Source: Halothiobacillus sp.
Lineage (GTDB): Bacteria > Pseudomonadota > Gammaproteobacteria > Halothiobacillales > Halothiobacillaceae
Length of the DNA: 64,000 nt
NCBI GenBank assembly: GCA_020061705.1
Contig: JAGUXT010000042.1
Location: forward strand, 1 to 64,000
Direction of reading: 5' to 3'
The stretch's first letter is position 1, and each line of letters opens with the position of its first letter. The notes under the pieces were generated by a model. It made no database searches, had not been told where the DNA came from, and saw nothing but the letters and a program-made list of their open reading frames with translations. Made by a program: the position numbers and the translations under genes. Below, piece after piece: positions 54,764 through 63,827 of this stretch.

Positions 54764-55510
54764 ATGGCTGGACACAGCAAATGGGCGAATATCAAGCATC
54801 GCAAGGATCGCCAGGATAAAAAGCGCTCCAAAATCTGGACAAAAATCATCCGCGAAATCACCGTCGCCGCGCGTGCCGGGCAGAGCGCCAACCCGGCGGA
54901 AAACCCGCGTTTGCGTCTGGCCTGGGACAAGGCACTTGGCGCGAACATGACCAAGGACACCATGGAACGCGCCGCCAAGCGCGGCGTGGGCGCGGGCGAG
55001 GGTGAGAACTACGAAGAGCTGACCTACGAAGGCTACGGCCCCGGCGGTGTGGCGGTATTTGTCGAGTGTGTGACCGACAACAAGGTACGCACGGTGGCGG
55101 ATGTGCGGCATGCGTTTAGCAAGAATGGCGGCAATATGGGCACCGATGGCTCGGTGGCCTACTTGTTCAGCAAGCTCGGCGTGTTGCTGTACGCGCCGGG
55201 TTGCGACGAGGATGCGTTGATGGAAGCCGCGCTGGAGCTGGGCGCGGAAGACGTGGTGGTACATGGCGATGGCTCAATCGAAGTGTTGACAGCGCCGGAT
55301 GCCTTCCAGAGTGTACTGGACGGCATGAAAGCGAAAAAATTTGTGCCGGAAGAAGCCGAAATCACCATGCGCGCCAGTGTTTCGGCGGCGGTTGAGGGCG
55401 AGGTGGCCGAAAAACTGGTGAAGATGATCGACATGCTGGAAGACCTGGACGACGTGCAAGCGGTGTATCACAACGCCGAATTGCCGGACGAGGCGCTGGA
55501 CGGCGAGTGA
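54764..55510 (+). CDS. yebC: YebC/PmpR-family regulatory protein
   Basis: 248-residue YebC/PmpR protein. Family signature [20 protein letters not shown] at the N-terminus, then [35 protein letters not shown] and [18 protein letters not shown]. Members have been described as transcription regulators and more recently as translation factors for difficult peptide sequences. First gene of yebC-ruvC-ruvA, the standard order. Confidence 0.96.
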   Translation: MAGHSKWANIKHRKDRQDKKRSKIWTKIIREITVAARAGQSANPAENPRLRLAWDKALGANMTKDTMERAAKRGVGAGEGENYEELTYEGYGPGGVAVFVECVTDNKVRTVADVRHAFSKNGGNMGTDGSVAYLFSKLGVLLYAPGCDEDALMEAALELGAEDVVVHGDGSIEVLTAPDAFQSVLDGMKAKKFVPEEAEITMRASVSAAVEGEVAEKLVKMIDMLEDLDDVQAVYHNAELPDEALDGE

Positions 55511-55512
55511 GC

Positions 55513-56157
55513 ATGAAACCGGGGTTGCGCATCCTTGGCATCGACCCCGGCTCGGTGACTACGGGCGTGGCGGTGATCGAAAAACAGGGGCGCGAGCATG
55601 TCTGCCTGCATCTGGAAAGCCTGAAGCTGGGTGCGCAAAAAGATACGCCGGGCGGCTTTCATCAGCGTCTGGGTGAGGTTTTTACCCGCGTGAGTCGCCT
55701 GATCGAGACCTATCAACCGCATGAATTTGCCATCGAGCAGATTTTCATGTTCCGCAGCCCGGAATCTTCGCTCAAGTTGGCGCAGGCACGCGGCGCAGCG
55801 ATTGCCGCCGCCGTGGTGGCCGGTCTGCCGGTGGCCGAATACATGCCAGCGGAAGTCAAAAAGGCCGTGGTCGGCACCGGGCGGGCGGATAAGTTGCAGG
55901 TGCAACACATGGTCAAACGCCTGCTCAGTTTGACCGACGACCCGCCCGCCGACGGAGCCGATGCCGCTGCCGTGGCGTTGTGCCATGCCTATCGTCGCAG
56001 CTCCATGCTGGTCGCGCAAAGCGAAGGCCTGCCCCCGGCCAAGGCCGAGCTGCTGCGCCAGATGGCACAATCACGCCACCGCTCGCGCAGTGGGCAAGAC
56101 ACCTGGACCGAACTTGCCATGCGGCGCGCGCGCCCACCCAAAGGAGACAAAGCATGA
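55513..56157 (+). CDS. ruvC: Holliday junction resolvase RuvC
   Basis: 214-residue junction-specific endonuclease acting with RuvAB. Acidic catalytic residues in ILGIDPGSVTTGVAVIE, FAIEQIFMF, and PPADGADAAAVALCHAY. It carries a C-terminal tail of about 40 residues (LPPAKAELLRQMAQSRH onward), longer than E. coli RuvC (173). The ATG 55513 is preferred; GTG 55507 overlapping the yebC stop is possible. Confidence 0.95.
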   Translation: MKPGLRILGIDPGSVTTGVAVIEKQGREHVCLHLESLKLGAQKDTPGGFHQRLGEVFTRVSRLIETYQPHEFAIEQIFMFRSPESSLKLAQARGAAIAAAVVAGLPVAEYMPAEVKKAVVGTGRADKLQVQHMVKRLLSLTDDPPADGADAAAVALCHAYRRSSMLVAQSEGLPPAKAELLRQMAQSRHRSRSGQDTWTELAMRRARPPKGDKA

Positions 56158-56747
56158 TCGGACGCTTGAAAGGCACGCTCGCCAGCAAACAACCGCCGTG
56201 GTTACTCATCGATGTGAACGGCGTGGGCTACGAAGTCGAAGCACCTATGTCCTCAATTTATGACCTGCCCGCTAGCGGCCAGGAAGTCACCCTGCTGATT
56301 CATACTGTGGTGCGTGAAGATGCCTTCCTGCTGTACGGTTTTCTGCGCGAAACCGAACGGAGCCTGTTTCGTAACCTTATGAAAATCAGCGGCGTAGGCG
56401 CTAAACTCGCGCTCGCCATCCTCTCCGGCATGAGCGCGCAGGAATTTGCCGACGCCGTGCAGCGTAACGATGTGTCCACCCTGATTCGCCTGCCCGGTAT
56501 CGGACGCAAAACTGCCGAACGCCTGATAATCGAAATGCGCGACCGCCTCGGTGGGCTGGAAGGTGCAAGCCTGCCGGGGGCAACCGCGAGCGCAGGACGC
56601 GGCGCGATGGACGAAGCCATCACCGCGTTGGAATCCTTAGGCTACAAACCCGTCGAAGCCGCCCGCATGGCCCGCGCCGTGCCGGATGCCGCCGGGTTGG
56701 AAGCAGGCGAGATCATCCGTGCGGCGTTGAAGCAGGCGGTGAAGTAG
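56154..56747 (+). CDS. ruvA: Holliday junction helicase subunit RuvA
   Basis: 197-residue junction-binding subunit that loads RuvB. N-terminal OB domain MIGRLKGTLASKQPPWLLID, two helix-hairpin-helix motifs (KISGVGAKLALAIL and RLPGIGRKTAERLIIEM) and the C-terminal RuvB-binding domain (ALESLGYKPVEAARM). AAGGAG precedes ATG 56154, which overlaps the ruvC stop. Unlike the usual order, ruvB does not follow directly: 1.9 kb of other genes lie between. Confidence 0.96.
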   Translation: MIGRLKGTLASKQPPWLLIDVNGVGYEVEAPMSSIYDLPASGQEVTLLIHTVVREDAFLLYGFLRETERSLFRNLMKISGVGAKLALAILSGMSAQEFADAVQRNDVSTLIRLPGIGRKTAERLIIEMRDRLGGLEGASLPGATASAGRGAMDEAITALESLGYKPVEAARMARAVPDAAGLEAGEIIRAALKQAVK

Positions 56748-56854
56748 ACTTTTTTACGTTGTGTCACTCGGCTACAGCATGTGGTCGGTACACTCTCGAA
56801 TCATTTTTTAGTTTTTGCAGATCATTTTGATATGCAAAACGGAGTAAGCGGATC

Positions 56855-57760
56855 ATGAGCTATCAAAACTTCACCGTTGTCCAATGCACCAATGTTGATT
56901 TTGATGAGGGGTTTGCTGCGTATCAGCGAGAAGACTACGTCACCGCTCTTAAAGAGTGGCGGTCACTGGCCGAGCAGGGAAATGCCGCTGCGCAGTGCAA
57001 CCTCGGTATGATGTACCAGTGTGGACAAGGCGTTGCGCAGGACTCCAAGGAGGCTGCGACGTGGTACCGCAAGGCCGCTGAGCAGGGGTATGCCGATGCA
57101 CAGTATAAATTGGGCGTGGTGTATTCCCATGGAGGCGATGAGAGCGTTAGGGAGGCTGCGGTATGGTACTGCAAGGCGGCCGAGCAGGGGCTTGCCGTTG
57201 CACAGTCCGACTTGGGCTTTATGTACCAAATGGGTCGAGGTGTACCGCAGGATTTCAATAAAGCCATGATGTGGTATCAGAAGGCGGCCGAGCAGGGAAA
57301 CGCCATGGCGCAGATATTACTTGGCGCGTTGTATGCACTTGGTCACGGCGTAACGCAGGACAACACAGAAGCTATGACCTGCTACCGCAAGGCGGCCGAG
57401 CAAGGGGATGCCGTTGCGCAGGGCATCTTGGGCGGGATGTGCCACATGTTGCAGGACGATACGGAGGCAATGATGTGGTATCGCAAGGCGGCCGAACAGG
57501 GGCTTGCCGAAGCGCAGTTCCGCTTAGGCTGGATGTTTGCTAATGGCCTTGGCGCAGCAAAAAATCGGGTGGTCGCGTATGCGCTCTATAGTTTGTCCGC
57601 TGCTAGTGATTCCTATGTGGAAACGCAGGACGACATGGATGAGCTTGTATCCAGTATGTCGGAGCAGGAGATTGAGGAGGGGCTGGCGTTGATGCGGAAG
57701 ATGACCGAGCCGGGCGATTTGGGCTGTGCCTTGGATGCGTACCTTAATAGTCTTGATTGA
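56855..57760 (+). CDS. Sel1-repeat protein
   Basis: 301 residues with about six Sel1/TPR-like repeats of ~36 residues, each with the consensus A-x2-WYRKAAEQG-x-A-x-AQ-x2-LG (for example TWYRKAAEQGYADAQYKLG and MMWYQKAAEQGNAMAQILLG). No signal peptide, so a cytosolic scaffold is likely. A C-terminal ~65-residue cap follows (AASDSYVETQDDMDELVSSM). It has its own ribosome-binding site (CGGAGTAAG) after a 107-bp gap from ruvA and ends 17 bp before mntA. Confidence 0.9.
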   Translation: MSYQNFTVVQCTNVDFDEGFAAYQREDYVTALKEWRSLAEQGNAAAQCNLGMMYQCGQGVAQDSKEAATWYRKAAEQGYADAQYKLGVVYSHGGDESVREAAVWYCKAAEQGLAVAQSDLGFMYQMGRGVPQDFNKAMMWYQKAAEQGNAMAQILLGALYALGHGVTQDNTEAMTCYRKAAEQGDAVAQGILGGMCHMLQDDTEAMMWYRKAAEQGLAEAQFRLGWMFANGLGAAKNRVVAYALYSLSAASDSYVETQDDMDELVSSMSEQEIEEGLALMRKMTEPGDLGCALDAYLNSLD

Positions 57761-57777
57761 ACACTGGGTTGGAATGT

Positions 57778-58227
57778 ATGAAGCATCAATCCAGCATCGC
57801 TGCTCTGGACGCACATATTGAAAACGCCCTCATTCCTACCGGCGTGGTTGTGACCATCCTGCGCACCGCTTTTCCCCATCTGCTTGCGATTTATGCCTTC
57901 GGTAGCCGTGTTCAAGGTATGGCCCATGCCGATAGCGATCTTGATTTGGCGGTGTTGGTGGCTGGGTATGCCGATCCTTTGGCGTTGTGGGCGCAGGCGA
58001 ATACCTTGGCCGAGGTTCTTGGTTGTGCGGTGGATGTTCTTGATTTGCGTGCGGCGAGTACGGTGATGCAGCATCAGGTCATGTCGCATGGGCGCAGGTT
58101 GTGGGCGCGTGAGCTTGAGGCGGGTTTGTTTGAAAGCTATGTTTTGAGTGAAAAACTGGCGCTGGATGCGGCGCGAGCGGGACTGTTGGCGGATATTGTC
58201 CGGGGGGGCGCTGTGTATGGTCGATGA
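57778..58227 (+). CDS. mntA: MNT-domain nucleotidyltransferase antitoxin (MntA-like)
   Basis: 149-residue minimal nucleotidyltransferase. The GSx10DxD motif is at residues 42-56 (FGSRVQGMAHADSDLDLAVL), with a further acidic residue in CAVDVLDLR. In MNT/HEPN systems this protein AMPylates the HepT toxin on a Tyr and so neutralises it (type VII toxin-antitoxin). Start ATG 57778; an upstream TTG overlapping the Sel1 stop is less likely. Overlaps hepT by 11 bp. Confidence 0.88.
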   Translation: MKHQSSIAALDAHIENALIPTGVVVTILRTAFPHLLAIYAFGSRVQGMAHADSDLDLAVLVAGYADPLALWAQANTLAEVLGCAVDVLDLRAASTVMQHQVMSHGRRLWARELEAGLFESYVLSEKLALDAARAGLLADIVRGGAVYGR

Positions 58228-58633
58228 CGTGGTGCTGAACAAGGCGGCGACCATCGAGCGCTGCGTGGCGCGGGTGCGTGAGGAGTATGCGCTGGCGGGC
58301 AATGATTTTGGCACGGACTATTCACGCCAGGATGCAGCGGTGCTAAACATCCAACGCGCTTGCGAGGCGGCGTTGGATGTGGGGCATTACCTGATTCGCC
58401 GCGATAAGTTGGGTGTGCCGCAAAGTGCGCGTGATGTGTTTGCGCTGTTGGCGCAGGCGGGGCGTATTGAGCCCGATCTGGCTGAGGCGTTAAAAAAGAT
58501 GGTGGGGTTTCGCAATATCGCGGTGCATGAGTATCAGCGTCTGCTGCTGCCGATTACAGAAAGCATCATTACCCAGCATCTGGATGAGTTTTTGCAATTG
58601 ACCCGTGCCTTGCTGATGCGGGAGGGGGCGTAG
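58217..58633 (+). CDS. hepT: HEPN-domain toxin ribonuclease (HepT-like)
   Basis: 138-residue all-helical HEPN protein. The catalytic and AMPylation motif RNIAVHEY (R-x4-H-x-Y) is intact at residues 99-106, so toxin activity is expected. Start ATG 58217 inside the mntA end; the ORF's earlier start is out of register with the family. One bp separates its stop from ruvB. The MNT/HEPN pair is thus embedded in the ruvA-ruvB transcript. Confidence 0.9.
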   Translation: MVDDVVLNKAATIERCVARVREEYALAGNDFGTDYSRQDAAVLNIQRACEAALDVGHYLIRRDKLGVPQSARDVFALLAQAGRIEPDLAEALKKMVGFRNIAVHEYQRLLLPITESIITQHLDEFLQLTRALLMREGA

Positions 58634-58634
58634 C

Positions 58635-59684
58635 ATGAACAACGACCGCCTTATTACCCCCTCCGCCAGTCAAGCCGAAGAAGCCATTGACCGCGCCATT
58701 CGTCCGCGCACCTTGGCGGATTACATCGGCCAGCCTGCCGTGCGTGAGCAATTGGAAATTTTCATTCCCGCTGCGCGCGCACGGGGCGAGGCGCTGGATC
58801 ATTTGCTGATTTTCGGCCCGCCGGGGCTGGGCAAAACTACGCTGGCGCACATTATCGCCAATGAAATGGGTGTGGCCTTGCGCCAGACTTCGGGGCCGGT
58901 GCTGGAGCGTCCGGGCGATTTGGCCGCGCTGCTGACCAATTTGGAAGAAGGCGATGTGCTGTTTATCGACGAGATTCATCGTTTATCCCCAGTGGTGGAG
59001 GAAATCCTCTACCCGGCGATGGAGGATTACCAGATTGACATCATGATCGGCGAAGGCCCGGCGGCGCGTTCGATCAAGCTGGATCTGCCGCCGTTTACCC
59101 TGGTGGGGGCGACCACGCGCGCGGGGATGTTGACCAATCCACTGCGCGACCGCTTCGGCATTACCCAGCGTCTGGAGTTTTACGGCATAGACGATCTGGC
59201 GACGATTGTGCGGCGTTCGGCGTGTTTGCTGGGGGTGTCGATGCAGGAGGCGGGGGCGCTGGAGATTGCGCGCCGTGCGCGCGGCACGCCGCGGATTGCC
59301 AACCGTTTGCTGCGCCGGGTGCGCGATTATGCCGAGGTGAAGGCGGACGGGGTGATTAGCGATAGGGTGGCGGATGCGGCGCTGAATATGCTCAAGGTCG
59401 ATGCGCTGGGGCTGGATCATCAGGATCATCGTTTGTTGCGCACCCTGATTGAAAAATTCGAGGGCGGGCCGACCGGGCTGGACAATCTGGCGGCGGCGAT
59501 TGGTGAGGCACGCGATACGATTGAGGATGTGCTGGAGCCTTATCTGATGCAGCAGGGTTTTTTGATGCGCACCCCGCGCGGGCGTATGGCCACGCCGCTG
59601 GCGTATCGGCATTTTGGGCTGAAAGCGCCGAAGCTTGCCGAAACATTACAAGCCGAATTGCTGGATTTTGATGCCGATGAGTGA
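58635..59684 (+). CDS. ruvB: Holliday junction branch-migration motor RuvB
   Basis: 349-residue AAA+ ATPase driving branch migration. Walker [21 protein letters not shown], Walker [13 protein letters not shown], sensor 1 [11 protein letters not shown], Arg finger region PLRDRFG, and C-terminal winged helix ([19 protein letters not shown]). N-terminal [12 protein letters not shown] is typical. Immediately downstream of hepT and overlapping ybgC by 8 bp. Confidence 0.97.
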   Translation: MNNDRLITPSASQAEEAIDRAIRPRTLADYIGQPAVREQLEIFIPAARARGEALDHLLIFGPPGLGKTTLAHIIANEMGVALRQTSGPVLERPGDLAALLTNLEEGDVLFIDEIHRLSPVVEEILYPAMEDYQIDIMIGEGPAARSIKLDLPPFTLVGATTRAGMLTNPLRDRFGITQRLEFYGIDDLATIVRRSACLLGVSMQEAGALEIARRARGTPRIANRLLRRVRDYAEVKADGVISDRVADAALNMLKVDALGLDHQDHRLLRTLIEKFEGGPTGLDNLAAAIGEARDTIEDVLEPYLMQQGFLMRTPRGRMATPLAYRHFGLKAPKLAETLQAELLDFDADE

Positions 59685-60081
59685 ATTTTCCTGGCAGGTA
59701 CGCGTCTATTACGAGGACACCGACGCTGGCGGGGTGGTGTTTTACGCCAATTACCTGAAATTTTTCGAGCGGGCGCGCACTGAATTGTTGCGAAAGCACA
59801 ATATAAATCAGCGAGAACTGCTTGAAACAACAGGTCTTGTATTCGTGGTACGCCGCGTGCATGTAGAATACCGCTCGTCCGCGCGTCTGGATGATGTGCT
59901 CGAAATTACGGCGCGCCCGCGCTTGGATGGTCGGGCGCGCTTGATTTTCGAGCAAGAGGCGCGCCGAGCGGGTGATATCAGACTTTTATGTCGAGCTGAA
60001 GCTGAAATTATTTGTGTGACGGCCGACAGCTTTCGTCCACGGCCTTTGCCGTCCGTTATTTTGGAGATTGTATCCTTGTGA
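59677..60081 (+). CDS. ybgC: Tol-Pal system-associated acyl-CoA thioesterase
   Basis: 134-residue hotdog-fold thioesterase. [20 protein letters not shown] carries the catalytic Asp, then [12 protein letters not shown]. Acts on acyl-CoA or acyl-ACP in the cytosol; its role with Tol-Pal is unclear but the linkage is near universal. Start ATG 59677 (MSEFSW); ATG 59671 is possible. It overlaps ruvB and, at its end, tolQ (GTGA). Confidence 0.94.
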   Translation: MSEFSWQVRVYYEDTDAGGVVFYANYLKFFERARTELLRKHNINQRELLETTGLVFVVRRVHVEYRSSARLDDVLEITARPRLDGRARLIFEQEARRAGDIRLLCRAEAEIICVTADSFRPRPLPSVILEIVSL

Positions 60082-60800
60082 ATCCGGTTTCTACTTTGCC
60101 TAACCCCGCGCCCAATATGTCGATTTTGGGTCTTATTTCTGATGCCAGCTTGCTGGTGCAAGGTGTCATGCTGCTGCTTTTGATTGCGTCCATCGTGTCG
60201 TGGATGATTATTTTCAACAAGGCGGCGCAAATGAAGCGAGCGCGCGCGGAGGTTGATGCTTTTGAAGCGCGCTTTTGGTCTGGCGTGAACCTTTCCGAGT
60301 TTTACAGCCAGCTTACGCATGATGAAAAGCCGCGTGTGGGTATGGCATCGTTGTTTGAGGCCGGGTTTCGTGAATTTGCGCGTTTACGTCGTCAGGATGC
60401 GCAGCACGATCCGGCCATGTTACTGGAAGGTGCGCAGCGTGGAATGCGGGTGGCTTTGACCCGTGAAATGGATCGCCTTGAAGATCATCTTCCGGTACTG
60501 GCGACTATTGGTTCGATCAGCCCATACGTCGGTCTGTTTGGTACGGTGTGGGGCATCATGGGCTCGTTTATGGGGCTGGCGAACGCGGGTAACACGACCT
60601 TGCAAGCCGTTGCACCTGGCATTGCAGAAGCATTGGTCGCTACGGCGATGGGCTTGTTTGCCGCGATTCCGGCGGTGGTGGCGTATAACCGCTACACCAC
60701 GGATGTTGATCGTCTGTTCAACCGCCTGGATGGATTTCAGGAAGAGTTTTTGAACCTTCTGCATCGTCAAGGCGCAACGCGCCAGCCGCCGGTGGCCTGA
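60078..60800 (+). CDS. tolQ: Tol-Pal system proton-channel subunit TolQ
   Basis: Inner-membrane ExbB/MotA-like subunit with three helices: LLVQGVMLLLLIASIVSWMI, SPYVGLFGTVWGIMGSFMGL (GTVWGIM signature) and ALVATAMGLFAAIPAVVAY. 240 residues from GTG 60078, which overlaps the ybgC stop; an ATG at 60117 (MSILGLISDASLLVQ) matches the E. coli N-terminus more closely and may be the true start. Works with TolR to energise TolA. Confidence 0.95.
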   Translation: MNPVSTLPNPAPNMSILGLISDASLLVQGVMLLLLIASIVSWMIIFNKAAQMKRARAEVDAFEARFWSGVNLSEFYSQLTHDEKPRVGMASLFEAGFREFARLRRQDAQHDPAMLLEGAQRGMRVALTREMDRLEDHLPVLATIGSISPYVGLFGTVWGIMGSFMGLANAGNTTLQAVAPGIAEALVATAMGLFAAIPAVVAYNRYTTDVDRLFNRLDGFQEEFLNLLHRQGATRQPPVA

Positions 60801-60801
60801 T

Positions 60802-61263
60802 ATGGCGGCTTTGGCAAAGGGTCGTGGTCGCTCCGGTCGCCGTCGTGCGGTGGCCGAAATCAACGTCGTGCCTTACATCGACGTGATGCTGGTGCTGCTG
60901 ATTATTTTTATGGTGACTGCGCCGATGTTGCAGCAGGGGATTGAGGTAGACACGCCGAAAACCGCTTCGGAAACGTTGTCGAGCAAGAAAGAGCCACCCG
61001 TGGTGGTGAGCGTGGACAAGGATGGTTTGTTCTATCTTAATGTTGCTGAAAATCCGAACGTAACGCTGACACCAGCGGTAATTCAGGCGCGAGTGGCGGC
61101 TTATCGTAAGCTGCACCCTGATGTACCTGTGCTGGTTAAGGGTGATCAAGCCGTGCCGTATGCCAAGGTCATTGAGGCGATGGCGACGGTAAAGAGCGCT
61201 GGCGTGGACAAGGTGGGTCTGGTGACCGAATCGCCTGTGCCACCCAAGGCGAGCGGAAAATAA
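60802..61263 (+). CDS. tolR: Tol-Pal system subunit TolR
   Basis: 153-residue ExbD-like protein. One membrane helix with the essential Asp: AEINVVPYIDVMLVLLIIFM. Periplasmic domain with SVDKDGLFYLNV and VLVKGDQAVPYAKVIEAM. It forms the pmf-driven stator with TolQ. Gene starts 1 bp after the tolQ stop. Confidence 0.96.
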   Translation: MAALAKGRGRSGRRRAVAEINVVPYIDVMLVLLIIFMVTAPMLQQGIEVDTPKTASETLSSKKEPPVVVSVDKDGLFYLNVAENPNVTLTPAVIQARVAAYRKLHPDVPVLVKGDQAVPYAKVIEAMATVKSAGVDKVGLVTESPVPPKASGK

Positions 61264-61266
61264 GTC

Positions 61267-62541
61267 ATGTTCGCTGCGATGAGGCGGATGCCGCGTTCAC
61301 TGCTGATTTCGATAGCTTTGCATCTAGTGCTGCTGGCAGTGATTCTTGTGTCTTTCAAATGGCATCAGCCGGAAGAGCAGGAGCCAGCAGCATCCGGTGA
61401 GCCCGAGCCGATTCAGGCCGTGATGGTTGATGCGGCCACGATTGAGTCTGAAATGGACAAAATCAAACAGGCCGAAGAAAAACGCGAAAAAGCCGAGCGG
61501 CAACGTGAAGCGGCTTTGGAACGCAAGCAGGCCGAAGCCGAGCGCAAGGCCAGTGAAGCCGAGCAACGCCAAAAGGAGGCACAAGCGCGTGCGGAAGCGG
61601 CTGAAAAGCAGGCGGCGGCCAAGGCTGAAGCATCTGAACGCAGAGCCGCTGAAGCCGAACGTCAAGCCGAGGCGCAGGCTCGAGCAGCCCAGGAAAAGGC
61701 GCAAGCGGCCAAGCAAGCTGAACAAAAGGCGCAAGAGCAAGCTGAAATTGCGCTGAAAAAGCAGCAGGAGCTGGAAAAGAAAGCTGCTGCTGATGCTGCA
61801 GCGAAAGCCAAAGCAGATGCCGAAGCCGAAGCAAAAAATGCGGCTGAAAAGAAAAAACTGGCAGATGCCGAAGCCAAGGCGAAAGCTGAACAGGCCGCGA
61901 AGGCGGCAGAAGCTAAAAAAGAAGCCGAAATGAAGGCTAAAGCCGAGGCAGAGGCCAAGGAGAAATTGGCGGCAGACAGCGCAGCGAAAGCCAAGATAGC
62001 CGCTGAGGCCAAAGCCAAGGCTGATGCCGAGGCGAAAGCAGCAGAAGTCAAAAAAGCCGAAACAGAGGCTAAAGAAAAAGCCAAGGCCGATGCGGCAGCC
62101 AAGGCAAAAGCCGATGCAGAGGCGGCGCAGAAGGCCAAATTGGCGCAAGAGGCCGCCGCCAAGCAGAAGGCTGAAGCCGAGCAGCGCCGCAAGGCTGAGC
62201 TGGCAGCAGCATTTGCAGCAGAGGATGCTGCAAACGCCAAGGCAGCGAGCGACAAGCGTTTAAGTGGCTTGCGCGATCAATATATTGCCTCCATTCGCAC
62301 CAAGGTGGAGCGCAACTGGTTGCAGCCGCCAAGCATGCAGTCGAGCATGAGTTGTGAAGTCCACGTCACTCAGATGCCGGGAGGCATGGTGATGAATGTG
62401 CGTGCGGAGAAATGCACTGGAGATGACTTATTCAAGCGTTCGGTCATTGCGGCAGTGGAAAAGGCCAGTCCTTTACCCTTGCCACCCGACCCCGCATTGT
62501 TTGAACGTGACCTTGTTTTTATTTTCAAACCCACGCTTTAA
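61267..62541 (+). CDS. tolA: Tol-Pal system protein TolA
   Basis: 424 residues. Domain I is one membrane helix (SLLISIALHLVLLAVILVSF) with the SHLS-like region that contacts TolQR. Domain II (about 60-320) is a long Ala/Lys/Glu-rich helix (KAEAEAKAAEVKKAE-type repeats) spanning the periplasm. Domain III (from about 325: SGLRDQYIASIRTKVERNW) is the globular end that binds TolB/Pal, with a Cys pair (SCEVHVT, EKCTGDD). Low-complexity DNA here produces many false antisense frames. Confidence 0.95.
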   Translation: MFAAMRRMPRSLLISIALHLVLLAVILVSFKWHQPEEQEPAASGEPEPIQAVMVDAATIESEMDKIKQAEEKREKAERQREAALERKQAEAERKASEAEQRQKEAQARAEAAEKQAAAKAEASERRAAEAERQAEAQARAAQEKAQAAKQAEQKAQEQAEIALKKQQELEKKAAADAAAKAKADAEAEAKNAAEKKKLADAEAKAKAEQAAKAAEAKKEAEMKAKAEAEAKEKLAADSAAKAKIAAEAKAKADAEAKAAEVKKAETEAKEKAKADAAAKAKADAEAAQKAKLAQEAAAKQKAEAEQRRKAELAAAFAAEDAANAKAASDKRLSGLRDQYIASIRTKVERNWLQPPSMQSSMSCEVHVTQMPGGMVMNVRAEKCTGDDLFKRSVIAAVEKASPLPLPPDPALFERDLVFIFKPTL

Positions 62542-62564
62542 CCTGAACTTTTGAGGCCGCAACT

Positions 62565-63827
62565 ATGCCCCGTTTACTAATCGCCCTGTTGTTAATGTTC
62601 GCCGCCCTTCCGGCACGCGCCGTATTGCAAATCGACATTACTCAAGGAACGGACGGCACCCTGCCGATTGCGGTGGTGCCTTTTGGAGGCGGTGCGCCGG
62701 AGGATATTGCGCAGATTGTCAGTGCTGATCTGGCGCGCAGTGGTCAGTTCAATACCCTGGCACCGAACGCTATGCCAGAGCGTCCGATTGATCCGCAACA
62801 AGTCAATCTTGATGCATGGCGCACTGTGAAACGTGATTATCTTGTCGTAGGCAGTGTGCGTCCTGATGCGGGTAACTTCGCGCTGGAGTTTTATGTGCTG
62901 GATGTGATTAATGGCAAGCAGCTAACGGCCATGAGTGTGACGGCGTCCAAGGCGGATTTGCGCATGGGGGCGCACAGGGTGGCGGATATCGTGTACGAGG
63001 CAATTACCGGGGTGAAAGGCGCGTTTGCGACGCGCATTGCCTACATCACGGAAACCGGCCAGCCGCCGATGCGTCGCTACAGCCTGGAAGTGGCCGATAG
63101 TGACGGCTACAACCCGCAAAGTATTCTCGAATCCAAAGAGCCAATCATGTCTCCTTCGTGGTCGAGCGATGGGCGCAAGCTGGCGTATGTTTCGTTTGAA
63201 AGTCGCCGCTCAAGCATTTACGTGCAGGATGTGTACAGTGGGCGACGTGAGCTGGTGGCCTCGTTCCCTTCCATCAACGGTTCACCCAGCTGGGCACCGG
63301 GCGGCGGCAAGCTGGCGTTGACGCTTTCCAAGGATGGCAATCCCGAAATTTATGTTCTGGACGTGACTACCCGTCAAACCACTCGCCTGACCAATAGTGC
63401 TGCGATTGATACCGAGGCCAGCTGGTTGCCGGATGGCAGCGGTGTGGTGTTCACCTCGGATCGCGGCGGTCGCCCGCAGACCTATCAGGTGGGTGTGGGT
63501 GGTGGTGCGCCCAAGCGTTTGACGTTTGATGGTGGCTACAATGCACGCCCCAGCGTGTCGCCGGATGGTCAATTTTTAGCCACTGTGCAATCCTGTGGTG
63601 GTGGCTTTTGCATTGCAGTGCTTGATTTGAAAACTGGCGCGTCGCGCACGGTGTCGAAGGGCTCGCAGGATGAAGCACCAAGTTTTGCGCCGAACAGCGC
63701 CATGTTGCTGTACGCATCCGGCGGTGGAGTCTTGCGTGTGGCCTCGGTGTTGGGGCAGGCCAACAGCACATTGAGCCTGCAAAAAGGCAAGGTGCGTGAT
63801 CCGGCATGGGGGCCGTTCCGTCAATGA
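62565..63827 (+). CDS. tolB: Tol-Pal system periplasmic protein TolB
   Basis: 420-residue periplasmic protein. Signal peptide MPRLLIALLLMFAALPARA, then an N-terminal alpha/beta domain (LPIAVVPFGGGAPEDIAQIV) and a six-bladed beta-propeller with repeated SPSWSSDGRKLAYVS-type WD-like motifs. It cycles between Pal and TolA. It follows tolA by 23 bp and its stop overlaps the next gene (ATGA). Confidence 0.96.
   Translation: MPRLLIALLLMFAALPARAVLQIDITQGTDGTLPIAVVPFGGGAPEDIAQIVSADLARSGQFNTLAPNAMPERPIDPQQVNLDAWRTVKRDYLVVGSVRPDAGNFALEFYVLDVINGKQLTAMSVTASKADLRMGAHRVADIVYEAITGVKGAFATRIAYITETGQPPMRRYSLEVADSDGYNPQSILESKEPIMSPSWSSDGRKLAYVSFESRRSSIYVQDVYSGRRELVASFPSINGSPSWAPGGGKLALTLSKDGNPEIYVLDVTTRQTTRLTNSAAIDTEASWLPDGSGVVFTSDRGGRPQTYQVGVGGGAPKRLTFDGGYNARPSVSPDGQFLATVQSCGGGFCIAVLDLKTGASRTVSKGSQDEAPSFAPNSAMLLYASGGGVLRVASVLGQANSTLSLQKGKVRDPAWGPFRQ

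Noticed and set aside
61324-62255. Large minus-strand Ala/Ser or Phe/Cys/Leu-rich ORFs over tolA
   Set aside because: Produced by the low-complexity Ala/Lys/Glu helix of TolA; no credible start or domain.
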